Source of the DNA: an uncultured Myxococcales bacterium
GTDB lineage: Bacteria; Myxococcota_A; UBA9042; DTJE01
NCBI GenBank assembly: GCA_903847405.1
Contig: CAINDP010000201.1
Location: 1-48,941 of the forward strand
Direction: 5' to 3'
DNA: 48,941 bases
The notes below the pieces were generated by a model. It saw only the letters and a list, made by a program, of their open reading frames with translations. It was not told the DNA's origin and searched no databases. The stretch's first letter is position 1. Each line of letters opens with the position of its first letter. A program made the position numbers and the translations under genes. Of this stretch, positions 8,348 to 17,347 are shown piece after piece.

Positions 8348-8656
8348 ATGGACCCGAGGACGACGTCGATCATTGCAGAACGGGCCGGGGTTGTGGCCAG
8401 GATCAAGCGCAACCTGATCACCCGCCTTTCGCTGCCCTACACCGAAGACGACCTTCACGAGGACGTGTCCCTGCTGGGTTCGGGCCTGGGCCTGGACAGC
8501 CTGGATGCCCTGGAGGTGGTCCTGGGCGTCGAGCAGGAATTCGGGGTGAAGATCGAGGAAGGCAACATCGCCTTGCTGCGGTCCATCAACACCCTCGTGG
8601 ACTACGTGCTGGAAAAGAACGCGGCGGCGACCGCAGCCGGTGGAGGCGCGCGATGA
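8348..8656 (+). CDS. Acyl carrier protein (first copy)
   Basis: A 102-residue ACP. The phosphopantetheine attachment motif is GLDSLDALEV with Ser51, and helix II continues into VEQEFGVKI, as in ApeE/ApeF and other type II carriers. It carries growing acyl chains as thioesters after activation by a PPTase, likely the AcpS at 18320. It is followed with an ATGA overlap by a GcvT-like gene and then FabG and FabD, so these four form one operon. The start at 8348 is preceded by GAGGAA; an upstream ATG at 8273 would add residues that do not resemble ACPs. It is about 12 residues longer than the second ACP at 18046. Confidence 0.9.
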   Translation: MDPRTTSIIAERAGVVARIKRNLITRLSLPYTEDDLHEDVSLLGSGLGLDSLDALEVVLGVEQEFGVKIEEGNIALLRSINTLVDYVLEKNAAATAAGGGAR

Positions 8657-9750
8657 GGGCATCCCCCGCAGCGTCCTGGCTGGTGAACGCCGGCGCCGTG
8701 ATGACCGAACGAGACGGTGCGCCTGCCGTCGCGCACTACGGCGACGTGGCCGCCGAGGTCCGCGCCGTACGCCAGGCCGCGGGCCTGATGGACGCCGGGC
8801 ACGTGCTGGTGTTCAAGGGCACGGTCGACGACGCCATCTATCCCCTCGACGAGGTGTTCGCCGGAAACGTCGCGAACCTCCGGTACGGGCGCGTGCTGCA
8901 CACCCTGCTGGCCGACGAGGCGGGCCTGGTGGTCGCCGACGCCTACATCGCCTGCAACGACGACGAGATCCTGGTCCTGTGCGAGGCGTGCGCCCCCCGC
9001 CAGGAAGTGGCCCGCCTGCTGGCCGGATGCCCGGTGGTGGACGTGACCGACGAGGTCGCGGTGTTCTGCCTGGACGGTCCGAAGTCCTGGGGCCCCCTGC
9101 GGGATCTGGTCGGCCGCGACATCCTGGGCATGCCGTACCTGTCGGTCGAAAACCACGACCTCGACGGCACCGCGCTGAACCTGCTGCGCGCCGGCAAGAC
9201 CGCCGAGTTCGGGTACTGGATCGTGGCGCCCGCTGCCGATGCCGCGAAGGTCCACGGCCGCCTGATGGCCGCCGGTGCGAAATACGGCATCGCGCCGTAT
9301 GGCCTGGACGCGCTGGACCTGCTGAAGCTGGACGGCCGCTTCTTCAATGTGAACCGCGAGGGCCGCGTCGCCCGAGACCCGCTGCCCCTGGGCCTTCAGT
9401 GGATGATGGACTTCCAGAAGGAGCGCTGGTCGGGCCGTGACGCGATCCTGGCGCGCCGGGCCGCGGGCGTGGCGCGCAAGGTCGTGGGCTTCGCGCTGGC
9501 GGAGGGCCTGCAGGGCGTGCGCGTCGGCGACGTGCTGCGCCTGGACGGCGATCCCGCGGGCGAGGTCGTGGCGTGCGGATGGTCCCAGGGCCTGGGGCGC
9601 GACATGGGACTGGCCCTGCTGGACCGGGCCGTGGCCTGGGCCGGGCTGGACTTCACGGTGGACTCGGCCACCGGACCCCTGGCGGCCACGTCGATTTCCC
9701 TGCCTCCGTTCGTTCCCGCGAGTCTCGAAGTCAAGCTGGACGAGGTCTGA
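8653..9750 (+). CDS. Aminomethyltransferase (GcvT)-family protein
   Basis: A 365-residue protein resembling the folate-binding T-protein fold. It has an N-terminal helix-turn region [16 protein letters not shown], the typical [27 protein letters not shown] segment (given in parts), a central [17 protein letters not shown] stretch matching the G-x-A-x-R-x-E-x-G helix region in altered form, and a C-terminal barrel. True GcvT proteins use tetrahydrofolate to accept a methylene from aminomethyl-lipoyl-H-protein; no H-protein or P-protein gene is near. Relatives include demethylases and dimethylsulfoniopropionate enzymes. Its position between ACP and FabG implies a role in acyl-chain tailoring, perhaps one-carbon or methyl transfer, but that is inference. 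Confidence 0.8.
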   Translation: MRASPAASWLVNAGAVMTERDGAPAVAHYGDVAAEVRAVRQAAGLMDAGHVLVFKGTVDDAIYPLDEVFAGNVANLRYGRVLHTLLADEAGLVVADAYIACNDDEILVLCEACAPRQEVARLLAGCPVVDVTDEVAVFCLDGPKSWGPLRDLVGRDILGMPYLSVENHDLDGTALNLLRAGKTAEFGYWIVAPAADAAKVHGRLMAAGAKYGIAPYGLDALDLLKLDGRFFNVNREGRVARDPLPLGLQWMMDFQKERWSGRDAILARRAAGVARKVVGFALAEGLQGVRVGDVLRLDGDPAGEVVACGWSQGLGRDMGLALLDRAVAWAGLDFTVDSATGPLAATSISLPPFVPASLEVKLDEV

Positions 9751-9802
9751 CCCTGCCGGGCGGGGCCGCGGCCCTGCCGCCTTCCAGGGATGGAGCAACC
9801 GC

Positions 9803-10549
9803 ATGCCCGGACGCCTGGCCGACAAGGTGGTGATCGTCACGGGCGGCAGCCGGGGCATCGGCCGGGCCGTCGTGGAGCGCTTCGCCGCCGAGGGCGCGAC
9901 CGTGTGGTTCACGTGGATCCGGCACGAGGACGCCGCCCGCGAGGTCGAATCCGCCGTCCCGGGCGCCACCGCGATCCAGTGCGACGGGCGCGATCGGGTG
10001 GCGGTCGAAGCGGCGGTCGAAGCGGTCCTGGTCCGGGACGGCCACATCGACGTGCTGGTCTGCAACGCCGGCGTCGCGGTGAACGGCCTGTTCGCGATGA
10101 TGTCCGCCGAGGACGTGGACCGGTGCCTGGACGCGAACGTGAAGGGCACGATCCACTGGGCCCGGGCGGTGTTCCGGCCCATGCTGCTGCGCCGCGCCGG
10201 TTCGATCGTGACCGTGGCCTCGGTGGCCGGCCTCTTCGGGCTGGCCGGCCAGGTGGCCTACAGCACCTCCAAGGGCGCGATCCTGGCGTTCACGCGTGGC
10301 CTGGCGGCCGAGGCGGGTTCCAAGGGCATCCGCGTGAACAGCCTGGTCCCCGGCTTCGTGGACACCGACATGACGGCCACCATCCCGTCGCCCGTGCGGC
10401 GGAACTACAAGGACCGCATCGTCATGGGCCGGTTCGGCCGGCCGGACGAGGTCGCGGCTGCGGCGCTGTTCCTGGCCTCGGACGAGTCGTCGTACATCAC
10501 GGGCCAGGCGCTGGTGGTGGACGGTGGTTTGTCCAGCACCGTCATCTGA
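9803..10549 (+). CDS. 3-oxoacyl-ACP reductase, FabG-like (second copy)
   Basis: A 248-residue short-chain dehydrogenase with [14 protein letters not shown], Ser140, Tyr153 and Lys157 (YSTSK) and the FabG-type end GQALVVDGG. It should reduce 3-oxoacyl-ACP. It differs clearly from the FabG at 4367, so it is not a recent duplication; it may serve another ketosynthase pair or a different chain position. The frame is open upstream into the GcvT-like gene, but the ATG at 9803 begins the conserved N-terminus, and a purine-rich GGGATGGAG lies before it. It sits 52 bases after the GcvT-like gene and 17 bases before FabD. Confidence 0.93.
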   Translation: MPGRLADKVVIVTGGSRGIGRAVVERFAAEGATVWFTWIRHEDAAREVESAVPGATAIQCDGRDRVAVEAAVEAVLVRDGHIDVLVCNAGVAVNGLFAMMSAEDVDRCLDANVKGTIHWARAVFRPMLLRRAGSIVTVASVAGLFGLAGQVAYSTSKGAILAFTRGLAAEAGSKGIRVNSLVPGFVDTDMTATIPSPVRRNYKDRIVMGRFGRPDEVAAAALFLASDESSYITGQALVVDGGLSSTVI

Positions 10550-10566
10550 CGCGCCCCGGAGGATCG

Positions 10567-11514
10567 ATGACCGTCATCCGAACCGCGTTCCTCTTCCCCG
10601 GGCAGGGCTCCCAGACCGTGGGCATGGGGGCGGACCTGTTCCGGGAGGACGCCGCCGCCCGGCGCCTGTTCGAGGCGGCCAACGACGCGGCCGGGGCGGA
10701 CGTGACGGCCCTGTGCTTCAAGGGCCCCTTTGAATCGCTGTCCCGGACGCGGGTTCTGCAGCCCGCGATCACCGCCGTGAACCTGGCGTGCCGGGCCTGG
10801 CTGGAAGCCCACGGCGTGGTGCCGGACGCGGCAGCCGGGCACTCCCTGGGCGAACTGTCGGCCCTGGCCTGCACCGGGTGCGTCGCCGACGTGGACGCCG
10901 TGCGGCTGGCTGCAGCGCGCGGGAAGGCCATGGACGACGCGGCCACCGCCACACCCGGGACGATGATCGCCGTCGTGGGCCTGGAGGCTGCGGTCGTCAT
11001 CGCGGAAGCGGCGGCGCTGCTGGACCGCACCGAAGGCGGCGTGGCCAACCTGAACGGGCCGGACCAGATCGTGCTGTCGGGGACCACGGCCGCGATGGAC
11101 AAGGCCGCGGCCCACTTCGAATCCATGGGCGCCCGATGCGTGCCGCTGGCAGTGTCCGGCGCCTGGCACAGCGAAACGATGGCCCCGGCGGAAGCGCCGT
11201 TCCAGGCCGTGCTGGATCCGATCGAAATCGCGGCCCCCGCGCGCCGGCTGTACCTGAACGTCACCGGGGGCCCGTCCGATGCCCCGGACGCCATCCGCGC
11301 CGGCCTGGTGGGCCAGTTGCGCAACCCGGTCCGCTGGATGGACATCGTTCAGGGCCTGATGGCCGACGGCGTCACGCGGTTCGTCGAGGTCGGCCCCGGC
11401 AAGGTCCTCCGGGGCACCCTGCGCCGCATCTGGCCCGACGCCACCGCCTACGAGGTGTACTCGGTCGGCGATCTGGTCGCGATGAAGCGCCTGGCGGATT
11501 CCTGGAAGGCCTAG
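10567..11514 (+). CDS. fabD: Malonyl-CoA:ACP transacylase
   Basis: A 315-residue transacylase. It has LFPGQGSQ near the start, nucleophile Ser93 in GHSLGE, the conserved Arg region AARGKAM near 118, and His201 in GAWHSETM. It loads malonyl groups from CoA onto ACP, supplying extender units. GGAGGATCG immediately precedes the ATG. Its presence as the last gene of the ACP operon suggests the locus does not rely solely on the fatty-acid synthase FabD. All key residues are present. It may be the only copy in the genome or a pathway-dedicated one; the window cannot tell. It converges with the DUF6544-like gene 25 bases further on, and no clear terminator is visible. Confidence 0.93.
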   Translation: MTVIRTAFLFPGQGSQTVGMGADLFREDAAARRLFEAANDAAGADVTALCFKGPFESLSRTRVLQPAITAVNLACRAWLEAHGVVPDAAAGHSLGELSALACTGCVADVDAVRLAAARGKAMDDAATATPGTMIAVVGLEAAVVIAEAAALLDRTEGGVANLNGPDQIVLSGTTAAMDKAAAHFESMGARCVPLAVSGAWHSETMAPAEAPFQAVLDPIEIAAPARRLYLNVTGGPSDAPDAIRAGLVGQLRNPVRWMDIVQGLMADGVTRFVEVGPGKVLRGTLRRIWPDATAYEVYSVGDLVAMKRLADSWKA

Positions 11515-11539
11515 GACCGCCGGCCCGCACAGCCCCCGT

Positions 11540-12640
11540 TCAACGCCCCACGTTGTATTCCAGCGACTGCAGTTCGAACTCCCCGTAGGTCCAGGCTCCG
11601 CTTTCCGGGTGCCATTTCGTTTCGCCCTTCCGCAGGACCCGGGCCGGTCCCATCTGCCCGTAGTCGCCGACCGGCGTGGTCCAGCGTATCGGGGGGGAGT
11701 CGCTGCCGTCGGGGGACGGGTTGCGGTCGTCGGATGCAAAGTCCACCAGTTCGTCGGCCTCGTTGAACCGGAGCGTGGCGCTGATGGTGTTGGGCCCCAG
11801 GGTGTAGTGCGCCCGCACGGTGTGCCCGTCCACCGGCTCCCAGGTGACGGAGGGCCCCACCAGTTCGCCGGGGGCCAGCAGGCAGAGGTCGTTGAAGAGG
11901 GTCACCGTTTCCGACCGGGTGAGTACCGGGCCGCCGGCATCGACCATGGTCTTCACCGACAGCAACCGGACCCGCATCGTCGCCCCGCTTTCGTCGAAGG
12001 CGTGCAGCACGTCCACCGGGAGGCCCTTCATCACCGCGTCCATCAGGAAGAAGCGGCGCGGAAGATCGAAGGTATTCAGTTGTTCCGCCGTGAACGCCAT
12101 CCAGTCCTGGTCGGGGCCCCCGCGGATGCGGCCCGTCCAGATGGCGCGGAAGTTCTGCACCCTGGGCTGGCCCACCACCCCGCTGGCACGGATGTACCGC
12201 TGCACCGGCGGGGGGAGCGGGGCGAGGTCGGCGTCCGCCAGCATCGCACCGGGGCGGGCCGGGGTGGCGACGGCCAGGTCGCGCCGGAATTCGGCGGGGA
12301 GGCTGAAGGGTCCCTGGTGCGCGAAGCCCCAGGCCACGCCCAGGAGGAGGACGACGTTGGCGATGGTGCCGAACTTCGCGTCGCCCCAACTGGACAGGAT
12401 GACCGCCTGCGAAGCGACCAGGGCCACGGCGCCGACCGCCCACCACCAGCGCGGCGCCAGCAGCAGCATCGCCCCCGTGGCCAGGGTGAGGACGCCGGCC
12501 GCCAGCCACAACGCGCCCCACGGCCGGGAAATGGGCAGCACCAACTGGGGCAATTCGGCGAGGCCGAACGCCTTGGCGAAGCCGAGCAGGTGGATGAGGC
12601 CGTGCACGCCCAGGAGAATCAGGAACGCGATGCGGGCCAT
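11540..12640 (-). CDS. DUF6544-like membrane protein
   Basis: A 366-residue protein with about four transmembrane helices in the first 110 residues, beginning with LLGVHGLIHLLGFAKAF, a pattern common to this uncharacterised family. The remaining 250 residues form a soluble domain starting with PLPPPVQRYIRASG and ending with DYGQMGPARV and GEFELQSLEYN, which strongly recalls the DUF6544/DUF6920 family. The function is unknown. The ATG at 12638-12640 has a GGGGGG purine run upstream. It follows the LpxL-like acyltransferase on the same strand with a 52-base gap and may be co-transcribed with it, or may be an unrelated gene inserted into the locus. Confidence 0.85.
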   Translation of the reverse strand: MARIAFLILLGVHGLIHLLGFAKAFGLAELPQLVLPISRPWGALWLAAGVLTLATGAMLLLAPRWWWAVGAVALVASQAVILSSWGDAKFGTIANVVLLLGVAWGFAHQGPFSLPAEFRRDLAVATPARPGAMLADADLAPLPPPVQRYIRASGVVGQPRVQNFRAIWTGRIRGGPDQDWMAFTAEQLNTFDLPRRFFLMDAVMKGLPVDVLHAFDESGATMRVRLLSVKTMVDAGGPVLTRSETVTLFNDLCLLAPGELVGPSVTWEPVDGHTVRAHYTLGPNTISATLRFNEADELVDFASDDRNPSPDGSDSPPIRWTTPVGDYGQMGPARVLRKGETKWHPESGAWTYGEFELQSLEYNVGR

Positions 12641-12692
12641 GGATTCCCCCCTTTCCGCCCGGGCACGCAGGCGCACGGGTGCTCCCGGACCG

Positions 12693-13655
12693 TCACTCCC
12701 CGGTCGAACCCCAGAAATCGTAGAAGTTGTACCACTGGTTCGGATAGCGGCGGGCGTACTCCTCCAGGCGTTCCGCATAGCGTCGCGCCATGGCATCGAC
12801 CCCGGCCGCCCGGTCCTTGCGCGACGGCAGGTCCTCCGGCTCGGCGAAGCGCTCGATGAACAGGGAGTAGTCCCGCACCCCGGTCTTGATCAGGAACATC
12901 AACAGCACTGGAGCCTTCAAGGCGGCCGCCAGGAGGTAGGGCCCCGCCGGGAAGTCGCGTTCGCAGCCCAGGAAGGGCATGCGGACCCGGGGGCCGCTGA
13001 CCCAGGCCCGGTCGCCGTTGATGCCCACGTACTCGCCCTTTTCGAGGCGTTCGCGGACCTCCAGCAGCGGCCCGACGGCATCGGCATCGGAGGCCACCGG
13101 GATGACGTTCTTTTCCAGGTCCGGGTCCAGGCGCTTCATTTCGTCGTAGAGGCGGGAGGACGGGGCGGCGTGCATCAGCATGCTGAAGTGCACGCGCTGG
13201 ATCTGCGCGAACGCCCGGGCCATTTCCATGACGCCCAGGTGGGCGCCCAGGACCAGGTGGCCCCGCTGCGGCTGGGATCCGTCCAGGAGGCCCGGCGGGG
13301 CGTGGATGGTCAGGCGGAAGCTGCTGCCCCGGCCCAGGAACGCGAACGCCCGGTCCAGGATCGATTCGGCGAACGCGAAGATGGAACGGTACGTCAGCAG
13401 GAAGGACGTGCGCCCGAGGGCCCGGCGATGGAACTGGGAAACCCAGCGCCGTGTCGAGGCGGATCCCAGCGCGTAGTACAGCGCGATGCCGGCCACCACC
13501 ACGCGCGCCGGACGGTACCCGACCTTGCGCAGCAGCCAGAGCATCGACCGGATGCCCCATCGCGAGCCGACCTCGCGTCGCAGGCGCCACGACGTCGACG
13601 AGGGAGCAGGACCCGGCGTGTGATCGTCCTGCGGGCGGGGAGGCGGAGCGTTCAT
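12693..13655 (-). CDS. LpxL/HtrB-like acyltransferase of the aryl polyene type
   Basis: A 320-residue acyltransferase related to lipid A late acyltransferases. An N-terminal amphipathic/transmembrane region is followed by GAHLGVMEMAR (H-x4-E/D type active site), INGDRAW and MPFLGCERDFPAGP (substrate pocket), and the C-terminus PNQWYNFYDFWG, a signature of the acyltransferase found fused to or next to the glycosyltransferase in aryl polyene clusters. It probably links the polyene acyl chain to a lipid or sugar headgroup at the inner membrane. Here it stands alone, 17 kb from the glycosyltransferase, while a remnant of the same C-terminal motif sits right after that glycosyltransferase (30889-30942). 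The start ATG 13653-13655 is chosen over an upstream in-frame ATG because of GGGAG. Confidence 0.88.
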   Translation of the reverse strand: MNAPPPRPQDDHTPGPAPSSTSWRLRREVGSRWGIRSMLWLLRKVGYRPARVVVAGIALYYALGSASTRRWVSQFHRRALGRTSFLLTYRSIFAFAESILDRAFAFLGRGSSFRLTIHAPPGLLDGSQPQRGHLVLGAHLGVMEMARAFAQIQRVHFSMLMHAAPSSRLYDEMKRLDPDLEKNVIPVASDADAVGPLLEVRERLEKGEYVGINGDRAWVSGPRVRMPFLGCERDFPAGPYLLAAALKAPVLLMFLIKTGVRDYSLFIERFAEPEDLPSRKDRAAGVDAMARRYAERLEEYARRYPNQWYNFYDFWGSTGE

Positions 13656-13825
13656 CGGGCTCCCGGGCTTCAACGGGGGAAGGCTGCCCCCGGCCGTTGC
13701 GGATGTCAATCCGATTCGGCTTCCCGGGCCGGCGGCGCTGCCCTGTCAACGCGAACGCAGATTTTTCTTGGCAACCGGGCAAAGGTTGGTCAAAGTCCCC
13801 AATCGTTGAGCCGGGAGACCCGACG

Positions 13826-15046
13826 TTGAAGTTCCTCCTTGTCTTTCCCTCGTGGCCGAAGCTGGAGCACCAGACCCTCTTCAACCTGCCCCCGCACGGC
13901 TCGGTGGTGATGGCGGCCGCCATTCCCGCCGGGGTCGAGGTCAGGTTCGTCGACGAGAACGTGCAGGAAACGCCGTTTTCGGACGAGTGGGACTTCGTCG
14001 GCCTTTCGGTCATGCTGACCTCGCAGTTGCCGCGGGCCTTCGAGGTCTGCCGGCGCTTCCGCGAGATGGGCAAGGACGTGATCTTCGGCGGCATCGCCTC
14101 GATGCTGCACGCCGAGGAAGTGCAGAAGCACGCCAGCAGCCTGTTCCTGGGCGAGGCGGAAGGCCGCCTGGAGGCCGTGTTCGCGGATCAGGCCGCCGGG
14201 AAGCTGAAGCCGCTGTACGATTTCCTGACCGAACACGCGCCGATCGAGTCGGTGGGACCCGCACGACGCTCGATCCTCGACCCGTCGTGCTACGCGCACA
14301 AGGGCGTGCGGATGGCCGACCTGTTCCACGCCTCCCGCGGCTGCCGCTTCAACTGCTTTCCCTGCTGCACGCCGTACCTGGGCGGCCGGAAGTTCCGACC
14401 CCGGCCCATGGAGCGGGTGGCCGAGGAGCTTTCGCTGATCGACAACGATCGGCTGTTCGTCGTCGACAACTCGCTGGCGCAGGACAAGGAGTGGGAAAAG
14501 GAACTGTTCCGGACCATGATCCCCTTCAAGAAGCACTGGTGCAGCCATCCCATCGAGGATGACGACGAGGTCCTGGCCCTGGCGGCAGAGGCCGGGTGCT
14601 GGTACGTGTACCAGGCCGTGTTCGACACGTCCGACTACATCCGGAACCGGATCAAGCGCTACAAGAGCTTCGGCATCGGGGTCGAGGGGACCATCATCCT
14701 GGGGCTGGACAACCACGACGAGGACGCGATCAAGCGGCTGGTCGATTTCCTGCTGGAGGTCGATCTGGACCTGGCGGAATTCACGGTCCTGACGCCCTTT
14801 GCGCACACGCCGGCCCGCGATCAGATGGAAAAGGAAGGCCGCATCCTGACCAACGACCTGGCGCTGTACAACGGCGGCAACGTCGTCTACCAGCCGAAGC
14901 TGATTTCGCCGTCGCGGCTGCAGGAGATGTACCACTGGGCCTGGGAGACCTTCTACGCCGACGAGTCCCAGACCTACAAGATGTACCGGCTGTACAAGTC
15001 GATCCGCGATCAGACGCCACGCCCCGGCCGCAGGCGCCCCGTGTAG
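13826..15046 (+). CDS. B12-binding-type radical SAM protein (first)
   Basis: A 406-residue protein. The first 150 residues resemble a cobalamin-binding fold (LLVFPSWPK start, DFVGLSVMLTSQLPRAF, VIFGGIASMLHAEE), though the classical DxHxxG motif is not evident. The radical SAM motif is CRFNCFPC with Cys173, Cys177 and Cys180, followed by the usual barrel. No ATG or GTG fits. A TTG at 13826-13828 with GGGAG eight bases upstream starts exactly at the conserved first strand, so I take TTG as the start. Class B radical SAM enzymes methylate unreactive carbons or form rings. It stands alone on the plus strand between two minus-strand blocks of the polyene locus; a role in tailoring the chain is inferred. 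Confidence 0.87.
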   Translation: MKFLLVFPSWPKLEHQTLFNLPPHGSVVMAAAIPAGVEVRFVDENVQETPFSDEWDFVGLSVMLTSQLPRAFEVCRRFREMGKDVIFGGIASMLHAEEVQKHASSLFLGEAEGRLEAVFADQAAGKLKPLYDFLTEHAPIESVGPARRSILDPSCYAHKGVRMADLFHASRGCRFNCFPCCTPYLGGRKFRPRPMERVAEELSLIDNDRLFVVDNSLAQDKEWEKELFRTMIPFKKHWCSHPIEDDDEVLALAAEAGCWYVYQAVFDTSDYIRNRIKRYKSFGIGVEGTIILGLDNHDEDAIKRLVDFLLEVDLDLAEFTVLTPFAHTPARDQMEKEGRILTNDLALYNGGNVVYQPKLISPSRLQEMYHWAWETFYADESQTYKMYRLYKSIRDQTPRPGRRRPV

Positions 15047-15062
15047 GCCCCCCATCCACCGC

Positions 15063-15902
15063 CTATGCGTCCAGGTACCCGTATTTCGCATCACCCTCGG
15101 CCACGGCCTTCTGAATCCGGTGCCGGACCTCGACCAGCAGGTCCGACGAGCGGGTGCCGGGCGTGGGGACGATGTCGGCCAGGACGCGCAGCCGGTAGGT
15201 GCAGCGGCGGGCGGAGTTGATGCTGGCCGTGCCCTGGGGCATGAAGCGGGTGTCGGTGTGGATCGCGACGGGAATCAGCGGAACACCGGCGTCCTTCGCC
15301 AGGTGGAAGGCGAAGTCCCGGAAGGGCAGCAGGCGGCCGTCGGGGCTGCGCGTTCCCTCGGGGAAGATGACCAGCGGGCGGCCTTCCGCCAACAGCGCAC
15401 GGCACCGGTCCAGCGTGTTCTTCAGCGCCTCGCGATCGTTCCAGACCGGGGGCATGGGCACATAGCCCAGCAGCGAGAAGGGCGCCGCGATGAACGGCTT
15501 CCAGAAGTCCGGCATCGCGTTGCGCGGCTGGTCCTCGGGAGGCTTTTCCATGGGCTTCAACAGGCACGAGGCGTCGGGCAGCAGCCACATCAGGATCAGC
15601 ACGTCCATCATCGTGCGGTGGTTCGCGACGACGACCGCCGGACCCCCGCGACGCAGGCGCTCGACGCCGGCAATCTCGGCGATCCGCAATGCGCCGGTGG
15701 CCGAAAGCGACCGTACGAGCACGCCGTAGAAGCCCCGGGTGAAGGCCCGCATGGGGCGCAGGACGGCGGGGAACGGCCGCGACAACAGGCGTACCGGCAC
15801 GTACAGCACGAACGTGAAGGCCAGCCCCACGAAGGCCCACACGGTGTAGAACACCAGGGTATGAAAGACGCTGCGGATGCGGCGCGAACGTGCGGCGGTC
15901 AT
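15063..15902 (-). CDS. 1-acyl-glycerol-3-phosphate acyltransferase (PlsC)-like, ApeD-like
   Basis: A 279-residue membrane acyltransferase. Two N-terminal hydrophobic stretches (FHTLVFYTVWAFVGLAFTF) precede the PlsC motifs: NHRTMMD (H-x4-D catalytic motif), FPEGTRSPDG and the later VPLIPVAI. Aryl polyene clusters carry such a protein (ApeD), thought to move the acyl product to a lipid acceptor. It is the last gene of the nine-gene minus operon 15063-23943, and its ATG overlaps the stop of the flavodoxin-like gene. All motifs are intact. It could instead be a general phospholipid acyltransferase, but its operon position favours a pathway role. Confidence 0.9.
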   Translation of the reverse strand: MTAARSRRIRSVFHTLVFYTVWAFVGLAFTFVLYVPVRLLSRPFPAVLRPMRAFTRGFYGVLVRSLSATGALRIAEIAGVERLRRGGPAVVVANHRTMMDVLILMWLLPDASCLLKPMEKPPEDQPRNAMPDFWKPFIAAPFSLLGYVPMPPVWNDREALKNTLDRCRALLAEGRPLVIFPEGTRSPDGRLLPFRDFAFHLAKDAGVPLIPVAIHTDTRFMPQGTASINSARRCTYRLRVLADIVPTPGTRSSDLLVEVRHRIQKAVAEGDAKYGYLDA

Positions 15903-17347
15903 GCCTGCCCCCGTTCCCGGCGCAGGACGTCCAGGCGATGGGCGTGACGCAGTTCCCCCTTGCGCCGACCGCCGTCCAGCATCGCGCGGAAGAAGCGCTG
16001 CGAATGGGCCAGCAGGCGGAATCCGAAGTGCCGCCACCGGGAGCGGTCCTGCAGCAGTCCGTTCACCCGGTGATAGCGGTAGTCCGCCCGCAGGAAGAAC
16101 GACCACCGCAGGGCCATGTCCCGGAACGCCAGGCGCGATGCCGTGACCGAATACCGATCCGATTCGTCCACACCCTCGTCCATGGCCCGCTCCAGGCGCC
16201 GGATTTCCAGGGCCACGGCCTGCCGGCGCACCTGCGGATCCGGGGGCGCGTCGGTCCAGCGCCCCACCACGCGAATCCCCGTCAGCGACAGGAACAGCGC
16301 CAGATCGTCGCCCGCGAGGTCGGCAACGGGGCCGCCCCGCACCACGGCCACCGCGCCGGGAATCCCCGTGAAGGGCGGGCGGTGGCAGTCGCCCCACATC
16401 CGCTCGGCCAGGCGCCGCAGTGCCAGGTCCGGCATCGCCGCACCGGCGCGCGACACGACGACGACGGCGCCCGCACGGGCCATGCGGCCGCGGATCGCCT
16501 GCAGGGCGTCGGGCTGCACGCAGCGCCCGGCCACCTCGCGGTTGCACGCATAGCATCCCGTGCAATGACGCAACCGGACCCGCGCCAGGTCCGCGACCTC
16601 CACCGGGCGCGTGGCCGCATCGCGGATGGCGTCGATGGTTTCGGCGACCGCCGGATCGGCGTCGGGCGAGGTGCCCGTCAGGACCAGGATCGGCGAGGGG
16701 CCGGCGGGCATCATGGACAGATCCGGGCCGGAGGACGCGGGCTCCCACGGCGGATCGGAACGTCCGGGTCCCCGATCGGGCCCGGGCGCCAGCACCTGGC
16801 GATCGATGGGAAGGGAACGGGCCGGCGGCACGGGCGCGCCCTGGACGACGTCCGCAATCTCGCCGGCGATCCTCTTGGCCTGGAGCACCACCGCCCTGCC
16901 CCGCTCGAAACCGGTCACGGGGTTGCCCAGGACAGACGCGTCGCCGATCCATCCGAATCCCAACTGCTCGGACATCAGGCGCACGCGATCCAGCACCCGG
17001 TCGTCCTGGAACTGGGCGGAGGTGAGCAGCGCCACGACGCCCCGTCCGGCGAAGTCCGTCGGCACCGTCTTCGCCAGCAGGCGGTCGAGCAGCAGGCGCA
17101 TCCCCGACGGCACGCCGAAGGTGTAGAGGCCCAGCACCCACACCACGACCCGGGCGGACTGCATGCGCCCGACGAGGTCCTCGAAACGCAGGTCCGACGC
17201 CGGGTCGTCCTCCTCCAGGCCCAGGTCGCCCAGCAGGATGCGATCGACGTCGGTCCCGGCCGGCAGCGCCGCCTCGACGTACTCCGAAAACCACAGGCTG
17301 GAGGACTGGCGCCCCCGCGGGCTGGCACACACGAACAGCACGCTCAT
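15899..17347 (-). CDS. Tandem flavodoxin-like protein with iron-sulfur flavoprotein-like C-terminal half
   Basis: A 482-residue protein made of two flavodoxin/FMN-reductase-like domains joined by a Pro-rich linker at about 175-215. Domain 1 starts MSVLFVCASPRGRQSSS, with the phosphate-binding loop for FMN. Domain 2 starts ILVLTGTSPDAD and contains C-x2-C-x2-C-x7-C (Cys262, Cys265, Cys268, Cys276; CTGCYACNREVAGRC), the arrangement of iron-sulfur flavoproteins that bind FMN and a 4Fe-4S cluster. It could be an electron-transfer protein. In the same operon are the BadF-type ATPase and HgdB-like iron-sulfur protein, which need a low-potential donor; that link is inference. Its last 130 residues, basic and rich in Arg, are unassigned. 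Start and stop overlap both neighbours by four bases. Confidence 0.85.
   Translation of the reverse strand: MSVLFVCASPRGRQSSSLWFSEYVEAALPAGTDVDRILLGDLGLEEDDPASDLRFEDLVGRMQSARVVVWVLGLYTFGVPSGMRLLLDRLLAKTVPTDFAGRGVVALLTSAQFQDDRVLDRVRLMSEQLGFGWIGDASVLGNPVTGFERGRAVVLQAKRIAGEIADVVQGAPVPPARSLPIDRQVLAPGPDRGPGRSDPPWEPASSGPDLSMMPAGPSPILVLTGTSPDADPAVAETIDAIRDAATRPVEVADLARVRLRHCTGCYACNREVAGRCVQPDALQAIRGRMARAGAVVVVSRAGAAMPDLALRRLAERMWGDCHRPPFTGIPGAVAVVRGGPVADLAGDDLALFLSLTGIRVVGRWTDAPPDPQVRRQAVALEIRRLERAMDEGVDESDRYSVTASRLAFRDMALRWSFFLRADYRYHRVNGLLQDRSRWRHFGFRLLAHSQRFFRAMLDGGRRKGELRHAHRLDVLRRERGQA

Noticed and set aside
9751-9802. Rho-independent terminator after the GcvT-like gene
   Set aside because: GGCCGCGGCC can pair but no T-run follows, and FabG continues in the same direction.
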